From: Massilia agrisoli
Lineage (GTDB): Bacteria; Pseudomonadota; Gammaproteobacteria; Burkholderiales; Burkholderiaceae_D
Assembly (NCBI RefSeq): GCF_020831365.1
Contig: NZ_JAJHPV010000020.1
Location: 124,001 to 188,000 of the forward strand
Reading direction: 5' to 3'
Length of the DNA stretch: 64,000 nucleotides
The position numbers and the translations under genes were made by a program. Shown in pieces: positions 55,928-64,000 of the stretch. Position 1 is the first letter of the stretch; the number at the start of each line of letters is the position of its first letter. The notes beneath the pieces are model-generated. The model ran no database searches. It worked only from the letters and a program-made list of their open reading frames with translations, and was not told the origin of the DNA.

Positions 55928-56377
55928 ATGGCAATCATCAAACGACTAGTCGCAGTCCTCACGCTCGCCGCGCTGGGCGGCTGCGCCACGATCAGCGAGC
56001 CTGACCAGCAGGTGGTGCTGGTGCAGACGATTCAGGACAACCGCGAAGTGGCCGGCATCGGCTGTGTGCTGACCAATGACGCAGGGCGGTGGTTTGTGAC
56101 CACGCCTGGGCGCGTTTCGGTGCGCAAGAGCGCCGGGAAGCTGTGGGTTGACTGCAAGCGCAGCGGCCACGGGGTAGGGCAGGATGTGGTCGATTCGCGC
56201 GCCAATGCGGGCGCGCTGATGGGCAATGTGGTGTTGACCGCGGGGTTGGGATATCTGGTCGATAAGCGGACCGGGGTGGGGTTTGAGTATCCGGATACCT
56301 TGACGGTGCTGATGCGGCGGCCGGATGTGTATCACGAGGCGGTGGTAGATGAGGTGGCGTCGAATACGATTTACTAG
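55928..56377 (+). CDS. Putative lipoprotein of unknown function
   Basis: The 149-residue protein has a lipobox (LTLAALGGC) and a Gly-rich hydrophobic middle (NAGALMGNVVLTAGLGYLVDKRTGVGFEYPDTLTVLM) that looks like a membrane-embedded or glycine-zipper segment. Start at 55928 follows GGTGGA; ATG 55907 is also in frame. It is 59 bp after creA and may be in the same transcript. The hairpin at 56390 ends it. Confidence 0.65.
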   Translation: MAIIKRLVAVLTLAALGGCATISEPDQQVVLVQTIQDNREVAGIGCVLTNDAGRWFVTTPGRVSVRKSAGKLWVDCKRSGHGVGQDVVDSRANAGALMGNVVLTAGLGYLVDKRTGVGFEYPDTLTVLMRRPDVYHEAVVDEVASNTIY

Positions 56378-56389
56378 ATCTGCCAGGTA

Positions 56390-56479
56390 CGTAGGGCGGA
56401 CAAGCGTAAGCGCCTCCGCCGAGTTAAGCGCCACGTTGACGCTTAACTCGGCGGAGGCGCTTCGCTTGTCCGCCCTACG
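56390..56479. repeat. 90-bp inverted repeat, family 2, copy 3 (opposite orientation)
   Basis: CGTAGGGCGGACAAGCG (from 56390) to GTTAAGCG (56430) is almost perfectly complementary to CGCTTAACTCGGCGG (from 56440) to CCGCCCTACG (56479), giving about 40-bp arms. The GTAGGGCGG ends are outside here, whereas in copies 1 and 2 they are inside. It fills the gap between two convergent genes and probably ends both transcripts. Confidence 0.85.
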
Positions 56480-56493
56480 CTTTACCGTGTCGC

Positions 56494-57987
56494 TTAGGTG
56501 CGGTTGATCAGGAACGTCGACAGCAGCGGCACCGGACGGCCGGTGGCGCCTTTTGCAGCGCCGGTCTTCCACGCCGTACCCGCGATATCCAGGTGCGCCC
56601 AGGTGTACTTGCGGGTGAAGTTCTCAAGGAAGCAGGCCGCGGTCACGCTGGCGCCGCCCGGCGTGCCAATGTTGGCCAGGTCCGCGAAGTTCGACTTCAG
56701 CTGCTCGTTGTAGATCTCTTCGATCGGCAGGCGCCATGCGGTGTCGCTGGCTTGCTTGCCCGCTGCCAGCAGTTCCGCCGCCAGCGCTTCGTGCTTGTCG
56801 TCGCTGCGCGTGAACAGGCCGGTGTTGTGGTGCCCCAGCGCGACGATGCATGCACCCGTCAGGGTGGCGATGTCGACCACCACCGCAGGATTGAAACGCT
56901 CCGCATAGGTCAGCGCGTCGCACAGGATCAGGCGGCCTTCGGCGTCGGTGTTCAGCACTTCAATGGTCAGGCCGTTCATCGAGGTGACGATGTCGCCCGG
57001 CTTGGTCGCGCGGCCCGATGGCATGTTCTCGCATGCGGCCACGATGCCGATGACATTCAGCTTCAGGCCCATCTCGCCAATGGCGCGGAAGGTGCCGAGC
57101 ACGGAGCCCGCGCCGCACATGTCGTACTTCATCTCGTCCATGCCAGGGCCGGCCTTGATCGAGATGCCGCCGGTGTCGAAGGTGATGCCTTTGCCCACCA
57201 GGACCACTGGCGCGTCCTTGGCCTTGCCGCCCATGTGCTTGAGGACGATGAACTTCGGCGGCTGCTCGCTGCCGTTGGTCACGGACAGGAAGCTGCCCAT
57301 CTTCAGCGCTTCAAGCTGCTTGCGCTCGAGGACTTCGACGCCGAAGTTGAATTCCGCCGCCAGTTCCTTGGCGGTGTTGGCCAGGTAGGTCGGGGTGCAG
57401 ACGTTTGGCGACAGGTTGCCCAGTTCCTTGGTCAGGTTCATGCCGTTGGCAATCGCGATCGCCTGCGCCAGCGAGGTCTTGACCTGCGCGCTGGCGTCGG
57501 TTGCCAGGGTGATCTTGCGCACCCCGGTTGGGGCAGGGTCCTTCTTGCTCTTTTGCGCGTCGGTGCGGAACTCGATCTCGTTGGCGGCGATAACCACGCA
57601 GCGCACAGCCCAGCTGGCGTCGCGGTCTTTCACATCAGTCATCGGTAATGCGATAATGGCGTCCGTGGCGCCAATCGATGCGAACGTCTTGAGGGTTGCG
57701 GTGACCGCAGACGTGAAGCTCTTTTCGCTGATAGTCTCATCATTGCCCATACCTACGAGCAGCACGCGCGCGGCAGCCGCACCCGATACGCCGCGCAGCA
57801 TCAGGGTCGAACCTGGCTTGCCGGTGATGTCGCCGGACTTGAGCGCAGCAGTGATTTCACCACCCTGATCGAGGGCCTTAGCCGCCTGCGACATTTTTTT
57901 GTTTTCGAATACCGCAACCGCGACACAGCCTGTTTTTGCCGACGTGATGGTGTTCTTTGTATCGAATGCTTTTATGCTAAAGTCCAT
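56494..57987 (-). CDS. pepA: Leucyl aminopeptidase PepA (M17)
   Basis: The 497-residue enzyme starts at ATG 57987 (GGAG 7 nt upstream on this strand). The catalytic C-terminal half carries the family signature [14 protein letters not shown] and the two-metal site in [27 protein letters not shown]. The N-terminal macro-like domain is complete. It releases N-terminal residues from peptides; E. coli PepA also binds DNA. Divergent from lptF with only 59 bp between, a common arrangement in proteobacteria. Confidence 0.95.
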   Translation of the reverse strand: MDFSIKAFDTKNTITSAKTGCVAVAVFENKKMSQAAKALDQGGEITAALKSGDITGKPGSTLMLRGVSGAAAARVLLVGMGNDETISEKSFTSAVTATLKTFASIGATDAIIALPMTDVKDRDASWAVRCVVIAANEIEFRTDAQKSKKDPAPTGVRKITLATDASAQVKTSLAQAIAIANGMNLTKELGNLSPNVCTPTYLANTAKELAAEFNFGVEVLERKQLEALKMGSFLSVTNGSEQPPKFIVLKHMGGKAKDAPVVLVGKGITFDTGGISIKAGPGMDEMKYDMCGAGSVLGTFRAIGEMGLKLNVIGIVAACENMPSGRATKPGDIVTSMNGLTIEVLNTDAEGRLILCDALTYAERFNPAVVVDIATLTGACIVALGHHNTGLFTRSDDKHEALAAELLAAGKQASDTAWRLPIEEIYNEQLKSNFADLANIGTPGGASVTAACFLENFTRKYTWAHLDIAGTAWKTGAAKGATGRPVPLLSTFLINRT

Positions 57988-58046
57988 TTGAATCTCCATA
58001 TCATGTTTGTGACGCGCACTGCTTAACCTGCGATTATAACTTTCTA

Positions 58047-59180
58047 ATGATCTTTCAACGCGCCCTGCGACGTGAATTGGCGAGTGCCGCCGGCGCCACC
58101 TTTACGATCCTCTTTTCGGTCCTGGCTACCTGGACGCTGATCTCCATCCTCGGCAAGGCCGCGGGCGGCAAGGTCGACTCGGGCGACGTCATCGCTTTGA
58201 TCGGTTTTGCAATCCTGAATTATCTGCCAACTATCCTGATTCTCACCAGTTTTATTTCAGTTTTGGTGGCAGTCACGCGCAGCTATCGCGACTCCGAGAT
58301 GGTGGTGTGGTTCGCCTCAGGCATGTCGCTGCTGCGCTGGATCCCGCCCGTATTGACCTTCGGCTTGCCGCTGGTTGTATTGACGGGCGCCCTGAGCATG
58401 GTGGCCACGCCGTGGGCCAAGCTGAAAAGCGAGGAGTTCGTCCAGCGCTTCGAAAAGCGTGAAGACCTGAAAAAGGTCTCGCCCGGCCAGTTCAAGGAGT
58501 CCACCTCCAGCAACCGCGTGTTCTTCGTCGAAGGGGTGACTGGCGAGTCGACGGTGGTGCAGAACGTGTTCGTCAATACCGTCGAAAAGGACGGCAATAC
58601 GGTGGTGGTGGCAAAGGAGGGCGTCATCGAGCGCCAGCCCGACGGCAGCCAGTTCCTGGTGCTGAAGAACGGGCGCCGCTACCACGGCGTGCCGGGGCAG
58701 GCCGATTTCCAGTCGATGGAGTTCGACCGCTACAGCATGCGCGTGGCGACCAAGGTACCCGCGCTTGGCGCCGACCTGCCGGTCGATACCTTGTCCACGC
58801 CGGCGCTGCTGGTCGCGCCCAACCGCTACACGATGGCCGAGCTGCTGAAGCGCGTGGCGGCCCCGGTCAGCTGCCTGGTCCTGATGCTGCTGGCGATACC
58901 GCTCGGCTTCGTCAACCCGCGCGCCGGCAGCGCGGCCAACCTGATCCTGGCGCTGCTGATTTTCTTCACCTATAAGAACCTCGAGAAGATGGCGGAAGCG
59001 TCGATCAGGCAGGGCAAGATGGAATTTGCCGCCGCATCGTGGCCGCTGCACGCCATCGCCATCCTGTGCGTGATCCTGCTGTTCGCGTGGCGCGTCAATC
59101 CGAATCACCGCTACCACCCGCTGGTACTGTGGGGCGCATTCAAGCGGTCCCGCAACGCGCGCAAAGGAGCGCTTGCCTGA
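58047..59180 (+). CDS. lptF: LPS export permease LptF
   Basis: The 377-residue YjgP/YjgQ-family protein starts [22 protein letters not shown]. It has three N-terminal and three C-terminal transmembrane helices flanking a periplasmic beta-jellyroll (about 135-270, with [17 protein letters not shown]). It is part of the LptB2FG ABC transporter that extracts LPS from the inner membrane. Its TGA overlaps the lptG ATG by one base. Confidence 0.94.
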   Translation: MIFQRALRRELASAAGATFTILFSVLATWTLISILGKAAGGKVDSGDVIALIGFAILNYLPTILILTSFISVLVAVTRSYRDSEMVVWFASGMSLLRWIPPVLTFGLPLVVLTGALSMVATPWAKLKSEEFVQRFEKREDLKKVSPGQFKESTSSNRVFFVEGVTGESTVVQNVFVNTVEKDGNTVVVAKEGVIERQPDGSQFLVLKNGRRYHGVPGQADFQSMEFDRYSMRVATKVPALGADLPVDTLSTPALLVAPNRYTMAELLKRVAAPVSCLVLMLLAIPLGFVNPRAGSAANLILALLIFFTYKNLEKMAEASIRQGKMEFAAASWPLHAIAILCVILLFAWRVNPNHRYHPLVLWGAFKRSRNARKGALA

Positions 59181-60337
59181 TGAAAGTCCTTCAACGCTAT
59201 TTCGCGGTCTCGATCTTCCAGGCCGTCGCTTTCGTACTGGTCGCCTTCCTGGCGCTGATCTCCTTCATGGACCTGACCAGTGAACTGCCGGACATCGGCA
59301 AGGATGGCTACGAGATCCAGCACGCTTTCCTGTACGTGCTGATGCTGGTGCCGGGCCACGTGTATGAGGTCATGCCCGTCGCGGCGCTGATCGGCACCAT
59401 CTACACGATGGCGCAGTTTGCCAATTCGTCCGAGTTTACGATCATGCGCGCGTCGAGCATGTCGACCCAGATGGCCGCCGCGATGCTCTTCAAGATCGGC
59501 GTCGTGCTGGTACTGATTACCTTCGTCTTTGGCGAACTGATCACCCCGCGCACCGCGCCGTGGGCGGAAAGAATCAGGCTGAGCGCGCAGGGCGCGTCGG
59601 TCTCGCAGCAGTTCAAGTCGGGCATGTGGACCAAAGACGTGGTGCGCAGCGACGGCGTCAAGGGCGAGGTCACCGGTTCGCGCTTCTTCAATGTCAGCCA
59701 GTTCCGCCCCGATGGGCGCCTGGTCGACGTCAAGCTCTACGAATTCGATAACGACTTCCGCATGCGCTCCCTGATCACCGCAAAGTCGGGCGTCTTTGAA
59801 GGTAACAGCAAGTGGCGGCTGGAAGACGTGACCGAAACGGTGTTCTCGAATACTGCCACGGCCGCCACCCAAACCCAGGCCACGTTCGGCCAGGAGACGA
59901 GCGCCGTCACCACCCGCAAGCACGAGAGCATGACCCTCACGTCCGAGATCACCCCGAAGATCCTGTCGGTATCATCAAGCGACCCTGAACGCATGTCGGC
60001 CAACGAGCTGGCCGTGTACACGCGCCACCTTGCCGAAAACCGCCAGGAGACCGACCGCTTCAAGATCGCGTTCTGGAAGAAGCTGATCGACCCGTTCGCC
60101 ATCTTCGTGCTGATGGCGCTGGCCCTGCCTTTCGCCTACCTGCACACCCGCAGCGGCGGCGTGAGCCTGAAAATCTTCATCGGCATCATGATCGGGGTGA
60201 GCTTCATCCTGATAAACACGCTGTTCTCGCACCTTGGCTTGCTCAGCACCTGGCCAGCGTTCTTCACGGCGGTTGCGCCTAGTTTATTGTTCCTGCTGCT
60301 GGCGCTGGGCGCCTTGTGGTGGGTGGAGAGACATTGA
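59180..60337 (+). CDS. lptG: LPS export permease LptG
   Basis: The 385-residue YjgP/YjgQ-family protein has [32 protein letters not shown] at the N-terminus, the conserved coupling region near RASSMSTQ, a periplasmic jellyroll and three C-terminal helices ending LLLALGALWWVER. Partner of LptF. Stop and next start overlap (TGATG), so a chelatase gene is translationally coupled. Confidence 0.94.
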   Translation: MKVLQRYFAVSIFQAVAFVLVAFLALISFMDLTSELPDIGKDGYEIQHAFLYVLMLVPGHVYEVMPVAALIGTIYTMAQFANSSEFTIMRASSMSTQMAAAMLFKIGVVLVLITFVFGELITPRTAPWAERIRLSAQGASVSQQFKSGMWTKDVVRSDGVKGEVTGSRFFNVSQFRPDGRLVDVKLYEFDNDFRMRSLITAKSGVFEGNSKWRLEDVTETVFSNTATAATQTQATFGQETSAVTTRKHESMTLTSEITPKILSVSSSDPERMSANELAVYTRHLAENRQETDRFKIAFWKKLIDPFAIFVLMALALPFAYLHTRSGGVSLKIFIGIMIGVSFILINTLFSHLGLLSTWPAFFTAVAPSLLFLLLALGALWWVERH

Positions 60338-60711
60338 TGGAAAAACGCGCACTGATCTTGTTTGCCCACGGCGCCCGCGCCGATTCGTGGAAGGCGCCGT
60401 TCGAGCGGCTGCGCGACCTGACCCAGCGGCGCATGCCTGAAGTGCGGGTGACGCTTGCGTTCCTCGAACTGATGGAACCGCGCCTGCAACCGCAGGTGAC
60501 CTCGCTGGTGGCCACTGGCGTCACCGACATCACGGTGGTCCCGGTCTTCCTGGGGCAGGGCGCCCACGTGCTGCGCGACCTGCCGCTGATGGTTGATGAG
60601 CTGCGCGTGATCCACCCCAAGGTGGCGATCAGGGTTGCTGGCGCGGTGGGCGAAGACCCTGGCGTGCTCAAGGCGATGACCGACTACTGCATCGCGGCAT
60701 TAAATTCCTGA
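60337..60711 (+). CDS. CbiX/SirB-type sirohydrochlorin chelatase-like protein
   Basis: The 124-residue single-domain chelatase has ILFAHGARADSWKAPFERL (active-site His), FLELMEPRLQPQV and VVPVFLGQGAHVLRDLPLMVDEL. This is the small CbiX/SirB form that inserts Fe2+ or Co2+ into sirohydrochlorin and may work as a dimer. ATG 60337 overlaps the lptG stop. CobA, which supplies the dimethylated precursor, is encoded 2.3 kb downstream, so a sirohaem role is likely. Confidence 0.85.
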   Translation: MEKRALILFAHGARADSWKAPFERLRDLTQRRMPEVRVTLAFLELMEPRLQPQVTSLVATGVTDITVVPVFLGQGAHVLRDLPLMVDELRVIHPKVAIRVAGAVGEDPGVLKAMTDYCIAALNS

Positions 60712-60832
60712 AGTCTCGCCTTTTTGTCGTTGTTGAATCCGTTTGCGCACTTGCTGCGTACACAGATAGCCGGGAGCTGCATCCGCTCCGTTAAGGCGAT
60801 CCCATCAACAGCCGGTAAAAAGGAGAGTCACC

Positions 60833-61726
60833 GTGAACCCAAGTATTCGCTCAGCATTCGTCATCCTGGCGGCGGTTAGCGCCCTGTCCGTGTCGCACGC
60901 AGCAGACAGCAAGTCCCAGCGCGCTGGCAACGCCTGCGCCAGCGGCATGGAAGCGCACAAGGGCGACCGTCACAGGCCGCTCATGGCGGTTGGTTTGACT
61001 GCTGACCAGCGCCTGATCTGTTTCAGCGAAAACCGGCCGGGCGATGCGCGCTCGATCGGCACGATTACCGGCCTGATGTCCGGGGACATGCTCGTGGGCA
61101 TCGACTTCCGCGTGCAGGACGGCATGCTGTACGGCGTCAGCAAGGCCGGCGGCGTCTACCGGATCGACACCGCGACTGCCGTGGCAACCAAGGTCAGCCA
61201 GCTGACCGTTGCGCTGGAGGGCACGCAGTTTGGCGTCGACTTCAACCCTGCGGCGGACCGCCTGCGCATCGTCAGCGACACCGGCCAGAACCTGCGCCAC
61301 AACGTCGGCACGGGCGGCGTCACCATCGTTGACGGCCCGCTCAACTACACTGCCGGAACGGCCGCCACCGGCGTCACCGGCTCGGCCTACACCAACAACG
61401 ACCTGAACCCCGCAACCGCAACGACGCTGTTTGCGCTCGACACCATGCTCGACCAGGTGGCGCTGCAATCGCCGCCGAACGCCGGCACGCTGGCGGCCAC
61501 GGGCAAGCTGGGTATGGACGTGGCGGCCGTTGCCGGATTCGATATCTATAACCGCGTGCGCGACGGCGCCAGCGTGGGGGCGGAGGCGCTGGCCGTGCTC
61601 GGCACGGGTGGCGCGGACGGGGCGCTGTACTCGGTCGACCTGTTGACTGGCAAGGCCACCGCGCGCGGGACTTTCGCTCGCGGCGACCAGCTCAGCGATA
61701 TTGCGATACCGCTGAATCAGGACTGA
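60833..61726 (+). CDS. Secreted DUF4394 protein
   Basis: The 297-residue protein has a signal peptide (to SHA) and then one DUF4394 domain: LMAVGLTADQRLICFSENRP, GDMLVGIDFRVQDGMLYGV, VDFNPAADRLRIVSDTGQNLRHN, AYTNNDLN, TLFALDTMLDQVALQSPPNAGTL, VAGFDIYNRV. Its repeated short strands suggest a beta-propeller-like fold. Function unknown; often found in secreted proteins. GGAGAG precedes the ATG by a short spacing. Its 3' end overlaps the convergent downstream gene by 10 bp. Confidence 0.85.
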   Translation: MNPSIRSAFVILAAVSALSVSHAADSKSQRAGNACASGMEAHKGDRHRPLMAVGLTADQRLICFSENRPGDARSIGTITGLMSGDMLVGIDFRVQDGMLYGVSKAGGVYRIDTATAVATKVSQLTVALEGTQFGVDFNPAADRLRIVSDTGQNLRHNVGTGGVTIVDGPLNYTAGTAATGVTGSAYTNNDLNPATATTLFALDTMLDQVALQSPPNAGTLAATGKLGMDVAAVAGFDIYNRVRDGASVGAEALAVLGTGGADGALYSVDLLTGKATARGTFARGDQLSDIAIPLNQD

Positions 61727-62046
61727 GCGCCCTGGCGCGCCGCGCCGAACACGCGGTCCAGCAAGGTCACGTTTGGCTTTGCCGGGATCGCCTGTTCCAC
61801 CATGCCAGCCCATTGCTCGGACAATTGCTGGCAGGTGGCGCGCAGCACGGGCGCCAGGTCGCCGTGGCCGGCAAGCGCCTTCAGGTGCCGTTCGATCACC
61901 GACGCCAGCTTGAGGCAGGTGCCGGCGTCAGTCCCGCGCGTGCTGTAGTGCGACATCAGGTGCAGCGCCGCCGACACCAGCAGCTCTGGCTGGGTGGACA
62001 GGGTGCCAGGCTCTTCAATTGCCCTGGTCGAAAATTCGATAGCCAT
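61717..62046 (-). CDS. Small protein of unknown function downstream of hemP
   Basis: A 109-residue soluble, mostly helical protein with a 'TQPELLVSAALHLMSHYSTRG' core containing two His and an invariant-looking 'ACLKLASVIERHLKAL'-type helix (here GTCLKLASVIERHL). AAGGAG precedes the ATG on this strand. It lies 69 bp after hemP in the same direction, so it is probably iron-regulated with it. I do not recognise the family. Confidence 0.65.
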   Translation of the reverse strand: MAIEFSTRAIEEPGTLSTQPELLVSAALHLMSHYSTRGTDAGTCLKLASVIERHLKALAGHGDLAPVLRATCQQLSEQWAGMVEQAIPAKPNVTLLDRVFGAARQGAQS

Positions 62047-62114
62047 GCAATGCTCCTTAAGTAAATGAAGTGGCTGGCTACCGCGGCAGGCTGCGGATGG
62101 CTGGCTGATTGAAC

Positions 62115-62306
62115 TCAGGCGGTCAGGATCAGCTTGCCCAGGCGCGTGACCCGTAGCTGGTAGACCTTGCCTTCGTGTTCGATGTGCACGGACTTGGCCT
62201 GACCGAACAAATTCCGGCTGTCGAAACGCGGAACATGCTGCGGTTCTCTGTCGGCATACGCAGGGTCGGGCAGGCCGGAGTCAGGAGGGATTTTTGTCGT
62301 CGGCAT
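62115..62306 (-). CDS. hemP: Hemin uptake protein HemP
   Basis: The 63-residue protein has the HemP signature: an Arg-x-x-Ser-Arg-x-Leu-Phe element (RFDSRNLF), then VHIEHEGKVYQLRVTRLGKLILTA to the C-terminus. HemP proteins are small, Fur-controlled factors needed for haem uptake, in some species as transcriptional co-activators. A perfect Fur-like palindrome lies 7 nt upstream of the ATG. No haem receptor gene is in the window. Confidence 0.9.
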   Translation of the reverse strand: MPTTKIPPDSGLPDPAYADREPQHVPRFDSRNLFGQAKSVHIEHEGKVYQLRVTRLGKLILTA

Positions 62307-62312
62307 TTTAAT

Positions 62313-62333
62313 AAATGAGAACTATTCTCATTT
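62313..62333 (-). promoter_or_regulatory. Fur-box-like palindrome controlling hemP
   Basis: AAATGAGAA (62313-62321), CTA, TTCTCATTT (62325-62333): perfect 9-bp arms, matching the core of the Fur consensus. A CATAAT -10 (minus strand, 62341-62336) sits just upstream, so Fur binding would cover the transcription start. Confidence 0.85.
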
Positions 62334-62515
62334 GGATTATGTCCGATTCGGGAAGCGATTGCAAGCTGTCCCGACGTCCGTGGTTCAGAAAGATCAAATC
62401 ACGTAAGCTTGTTCTGCATCAGTTGCAAGTGGCCCCGCACGTTTGACGTGATTTTTAAAGCGGCACACACTCGACTGAACACCTGGGCGTTGTCCGGGTC
62501 TTGAGACGAGATGCG

Positions 62516-62962
62516 ATGCTGACACTTGCCTGGAAAATCCTCGTTTGTGAAGTGTTGCTCGCCTTGAACCGAGCGAGAGGGCACTGGCACGAGCTGATGA
62601 CGTTCATGCCGCCTGTTGTCAGGCGTATCCGATGCGCACGCCGCATGGAGTCGCTGGCTGGGCGGCTCGCATCAATGCGCCGCAAGATCGCGGCGTTTGA
62701 AGTAAGCCTGACTGCAGGGGCGTTCAAGGAAGCGGTCGACGCGGACTTCACGATCCGCGACATGCTCAAGGGGCTGAAGGAAGATATCCGCCACATTCGC
62801 TGTGAGATGGCGGCGGTGCCCATGTCCTCGCGCACAGGGTTTTGCGGGGAGCGGCTAGGCGCGGCGATTGCGCAACTGCATGCAGTGGCTGAGGAAACCT
62901 ACGCGGCGGCTGACCGGCTGCTGTGGGAGATTGGGGAGCACGACCTCAAATACATTTCTTGA
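62516..62962 (+). CDS. Small helical protein of unknown function
   Basis: The 148-residue, Arg- and Ala-rich helical protein has an N-terminal hydrophobic stretch (MLTLAWKILVCEVLLAL) that may be an anchor, then coiled-coil-like segments (RLASMRRKIAAFEVSL; MLKGLKEDIRHIRCEM). Start is uncertain: ATG 62516 or the in-frame TTG at 62501; no clear ribosome-binding site. It may be a real gene because it fills the space between hemP and cobA and codon use is GC-rich, but support is moderate. Confidence 0.5.
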   Translation: MLTLAWKILVCEVLLALNRARGHWHELMTFMPPVVRRIRCARRMESLAGRLASMRRKIAAFEVSLTAGAFKEAVDADFTIRDMLKGLKEDIRHIRCEMAAVPMSSRTGFCGERLGAAIAQLHAVAEETYAAADRLLWEIGEHDLKYIS

Positions 62963-62992
62963 CGTGGTCCCCTGGCGTATTTTTAGTTCAAG

Positions 62993-63751
62993 CTAGGCGA
63001 TGTAACGCCGCTCGCACTCCGTATCGTCGGAGTCCGGTGCCTGGTGCGCGCGCTGGTGCATTGCGTCACCCAGCATCACAAGGACAGGTCCGTGCGCTTC
63101 GCCGAGACCGCGTGCCAGTGTTTCAATCGTAAGGCGGAAGATGCGCTGGTCAGGGCGGCTGCAGTTCTCGATGACGACGACCGGTGTATCCGGGCGGCGT
63201 CCCTGGGCCAGCAGGCGCTGCGCAGTGGCGATCGCCTCGCGGCCCCCCATGTACTGCACCAGCGTATCGGTGTCCGGGATCGCGGCGTGGCCATCGTGTT
63301 CGGGCGCCGTGCTGGACGTGAAGAAGGCGACGCTGCGCGAGACGCCACGTTTGGTCAGCGGCTGCTTGGTCGCTGATGCAGCAGCCAGCGCAGTGGTAAT
63401 GCCCGGGACGACTTCGACTTCAATGCCAGCTTCCTCAAGCGCACGCAGTTCTTCATCCGCGCGGCCAAACAACATCGGGTCGCCGCCCTTCAAGCGAACC
63501 ACCAGCCCGAACTTGTGCGCGTTATCGACCAGCTGCTTGTTGATGAACGCCTGCGCAGTCGATAGCTGACCGCAGCGTTTGCCGACCGGGATCTTGAGCG
63601 CTTGCGGGCACAGTTCCAGCATCTCGGAAGTCACCAGCGCGTCGTGCAGCACGACGTCGGCTTGCGCCAGCAGGCGCGCGCCGCGCAGGGTGATCAGGTC
63701 CTGGGCCCCTGGGCCCGCGCCGATCAGATAGACTTTTCCGAGTGCTGCCAT
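62993..63751 (-). CDS. cobA: Uroporphyrinogen-III C-methyltransferase (SUMT)
   Basis: The 252-residue single-domain enzyme has VYLIGAGPGAQDLITLRGARLL (SAM binding), ADVVLHDALVT, VVRLKGGDPMLFGRADEEL and GITTALAAASATKQPLTKRG. It methylates uroporphyrinogen III twice to precorrin-2, the precursor of sirohaem. It has no CysG oxidase/chelatase domain, so the chelation step needs another enzyme; the CbiX-type gene at 60337 is a candidate. It lies 12 bp after cysN, indicating co-transcription with sulfate-assimilation genes. Confidence 0.93.
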   Translation of the reverse strand: MAALGKVYLIGAGPGAQDLITLRGARLLAQADVVLHDALVTSEMLELCPQALKIPVGKRCGQLSTAQAFINKQLVDNAHKFGLVVRLKGGDPMLFGRADEELRALEEAGIEVEVVPGITTALAAASATKQPLTKRGVSRSVAFFTSSTAPEHDGHAAIPDTDTLVQYMGGREAIATAQRLLAQGRRPDTPVVVIENCSRPDQRIFRLTIETLARGLGEAHGPVLVMLGDAMHQRAHQAPDSDDTECERRYIA

Positions 63752-63763
63752 GCTGCTCTCCTG

Positions 63764-64000
63764 TTATGCCGCCAGGCGGATCATGCCCGCGGCGACGGTC
63801 TGGTGCGTGACTTCATCGATCAGGATAAATGCGCCGGTGGCGCGGATATCGTCGTAAGCGTCGGCCGCCAAAGGCTGCTGAACGGTCAGCGCGATACGTG
63901 CGATGTCGTTCAGTTTAAGGCCTTCGGCGCTGTGGCGCTGCTGGGTGTTGATGTCTAACAGCGTGTCGATCGCCGTCACCTTGGCGGCGGTCTGCTTGGT
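63764..64000 (-). CDS. cysN: Sulfate adenylyltransferase subunit 1, C-terminal part (window edge)
   Basis: The last 78 codons of a gene that continues past the window. LKLNDIARIALTVQQPL and RATGAFILIDEVTHQTVAAGMI match the C-terminal beta-domain of CysN, the GTPase subunit of ATP sulfurylase. The preceding frame is open to the window edge. It feeds the reductive sulfate pathway whose sulfite reductase needs sirohaem. Confidence 0.85.
   Translation of the reverse strand, partial: TKQTAAKVTAIDTLLDINTQQRHSAEGLKLNDIARIALTVQQPLAADAYDDIRATGAFILIDEVTHQTVAAGMIRLAA

Overview
The window is GC-rich (roughly mid-60s %) bacterial chromosome. Its content points to a betaproteobacterium of the Oxalobacteraceae, in the Massilia/Telluria/Duganella neighbourhood. 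The evidence is two PEP-CTERM proteins with an EpsA-type LuxR regulator, the acnD/prpF form of the methylcitrate pathway, murJ next to rpsT, divergent pepA/lptFG, and GTAGGGCGGATAAG-type intergenic hairpins. This assignment is inference from gene content; no rRNA or tRNA gene was seen.

Layout. 1-10.6 kb is a secretion and cell-surface region: a large extracellular nuclease in a two-gene unit with a PEP-CTERM protein, a PhoB-like regulator whose receiver has lost its phosphoacceptor aspartate, EpsA, a small lipoprotein, a second PEP-CTERM protein and a subtilisin-like protease. 10.7-20.1 kb is one tightly packed 11-gene operon for a type II secretion/type IV pilus-like machine (GspG, F, E, four PilM/N/O/P-like platform proteins, a lipoprotein secretin with N-terminal repeats, three more pseudopilins). 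20.3-26 kb holds a PAS-GGDEF-EAL protein, murJ, rpsT, a DUF192 protein and an RluE-type pseudouridine synthase. 26-30 kb carries two non-homologous NADP isocitrate dehydrogenases in tandem, each behind a similar palindrome. 30-42.5 kb is mixed: a chemoreceptor, an acetyltransferase, a cold-shock protein, clpS-clpA, two lower-GC small genes, PhzF-like, amidohydrolase, dihaem cytochrome c, and a cystathionine beta-synthase/gamma-lyase pair.

42.5-50.5 kb is the propionate (2-methylcitrate) locus: prpR, then divergent prpB-prpC-acnD-prpF behind a consensus sigma-54 promoter. 50.6-56.4 kb has a second PAS-GGDEF-EAL protein, xthA, an A/T-rich regulatory stretch, two small genes, creA and a lipoprotein. 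56.5-60.7 kb is pepA, divergent lptF-lptG and a CbiX/SirB-type chelatase. 60.8-64 kb holds a DUF4394 secreted protein, hemP under a perfect Fur-like palindrome, two uncharacterised small genes, cobA (SUMT), and the 3' end of cysN cut by the window edge.

How it fits together. The secreted nuclease, the protease and the hybrid secretion operon plausibly form a macromolecule-degrading export unit. prpBC-acnD-prpF turns propionyl-CoA carbon into pyruvate and succinate, feeding the TCA cycle served by the two isocitrate dehydrogenases. CobA and CbiX supply sirohaem for the sulfate-assimilation genes that begin with cysN. Two families of hairpin repeats (two and three copies) are scattered between genes. 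No CRISPR array, prophage, transposase or classical defence system is recognisable.
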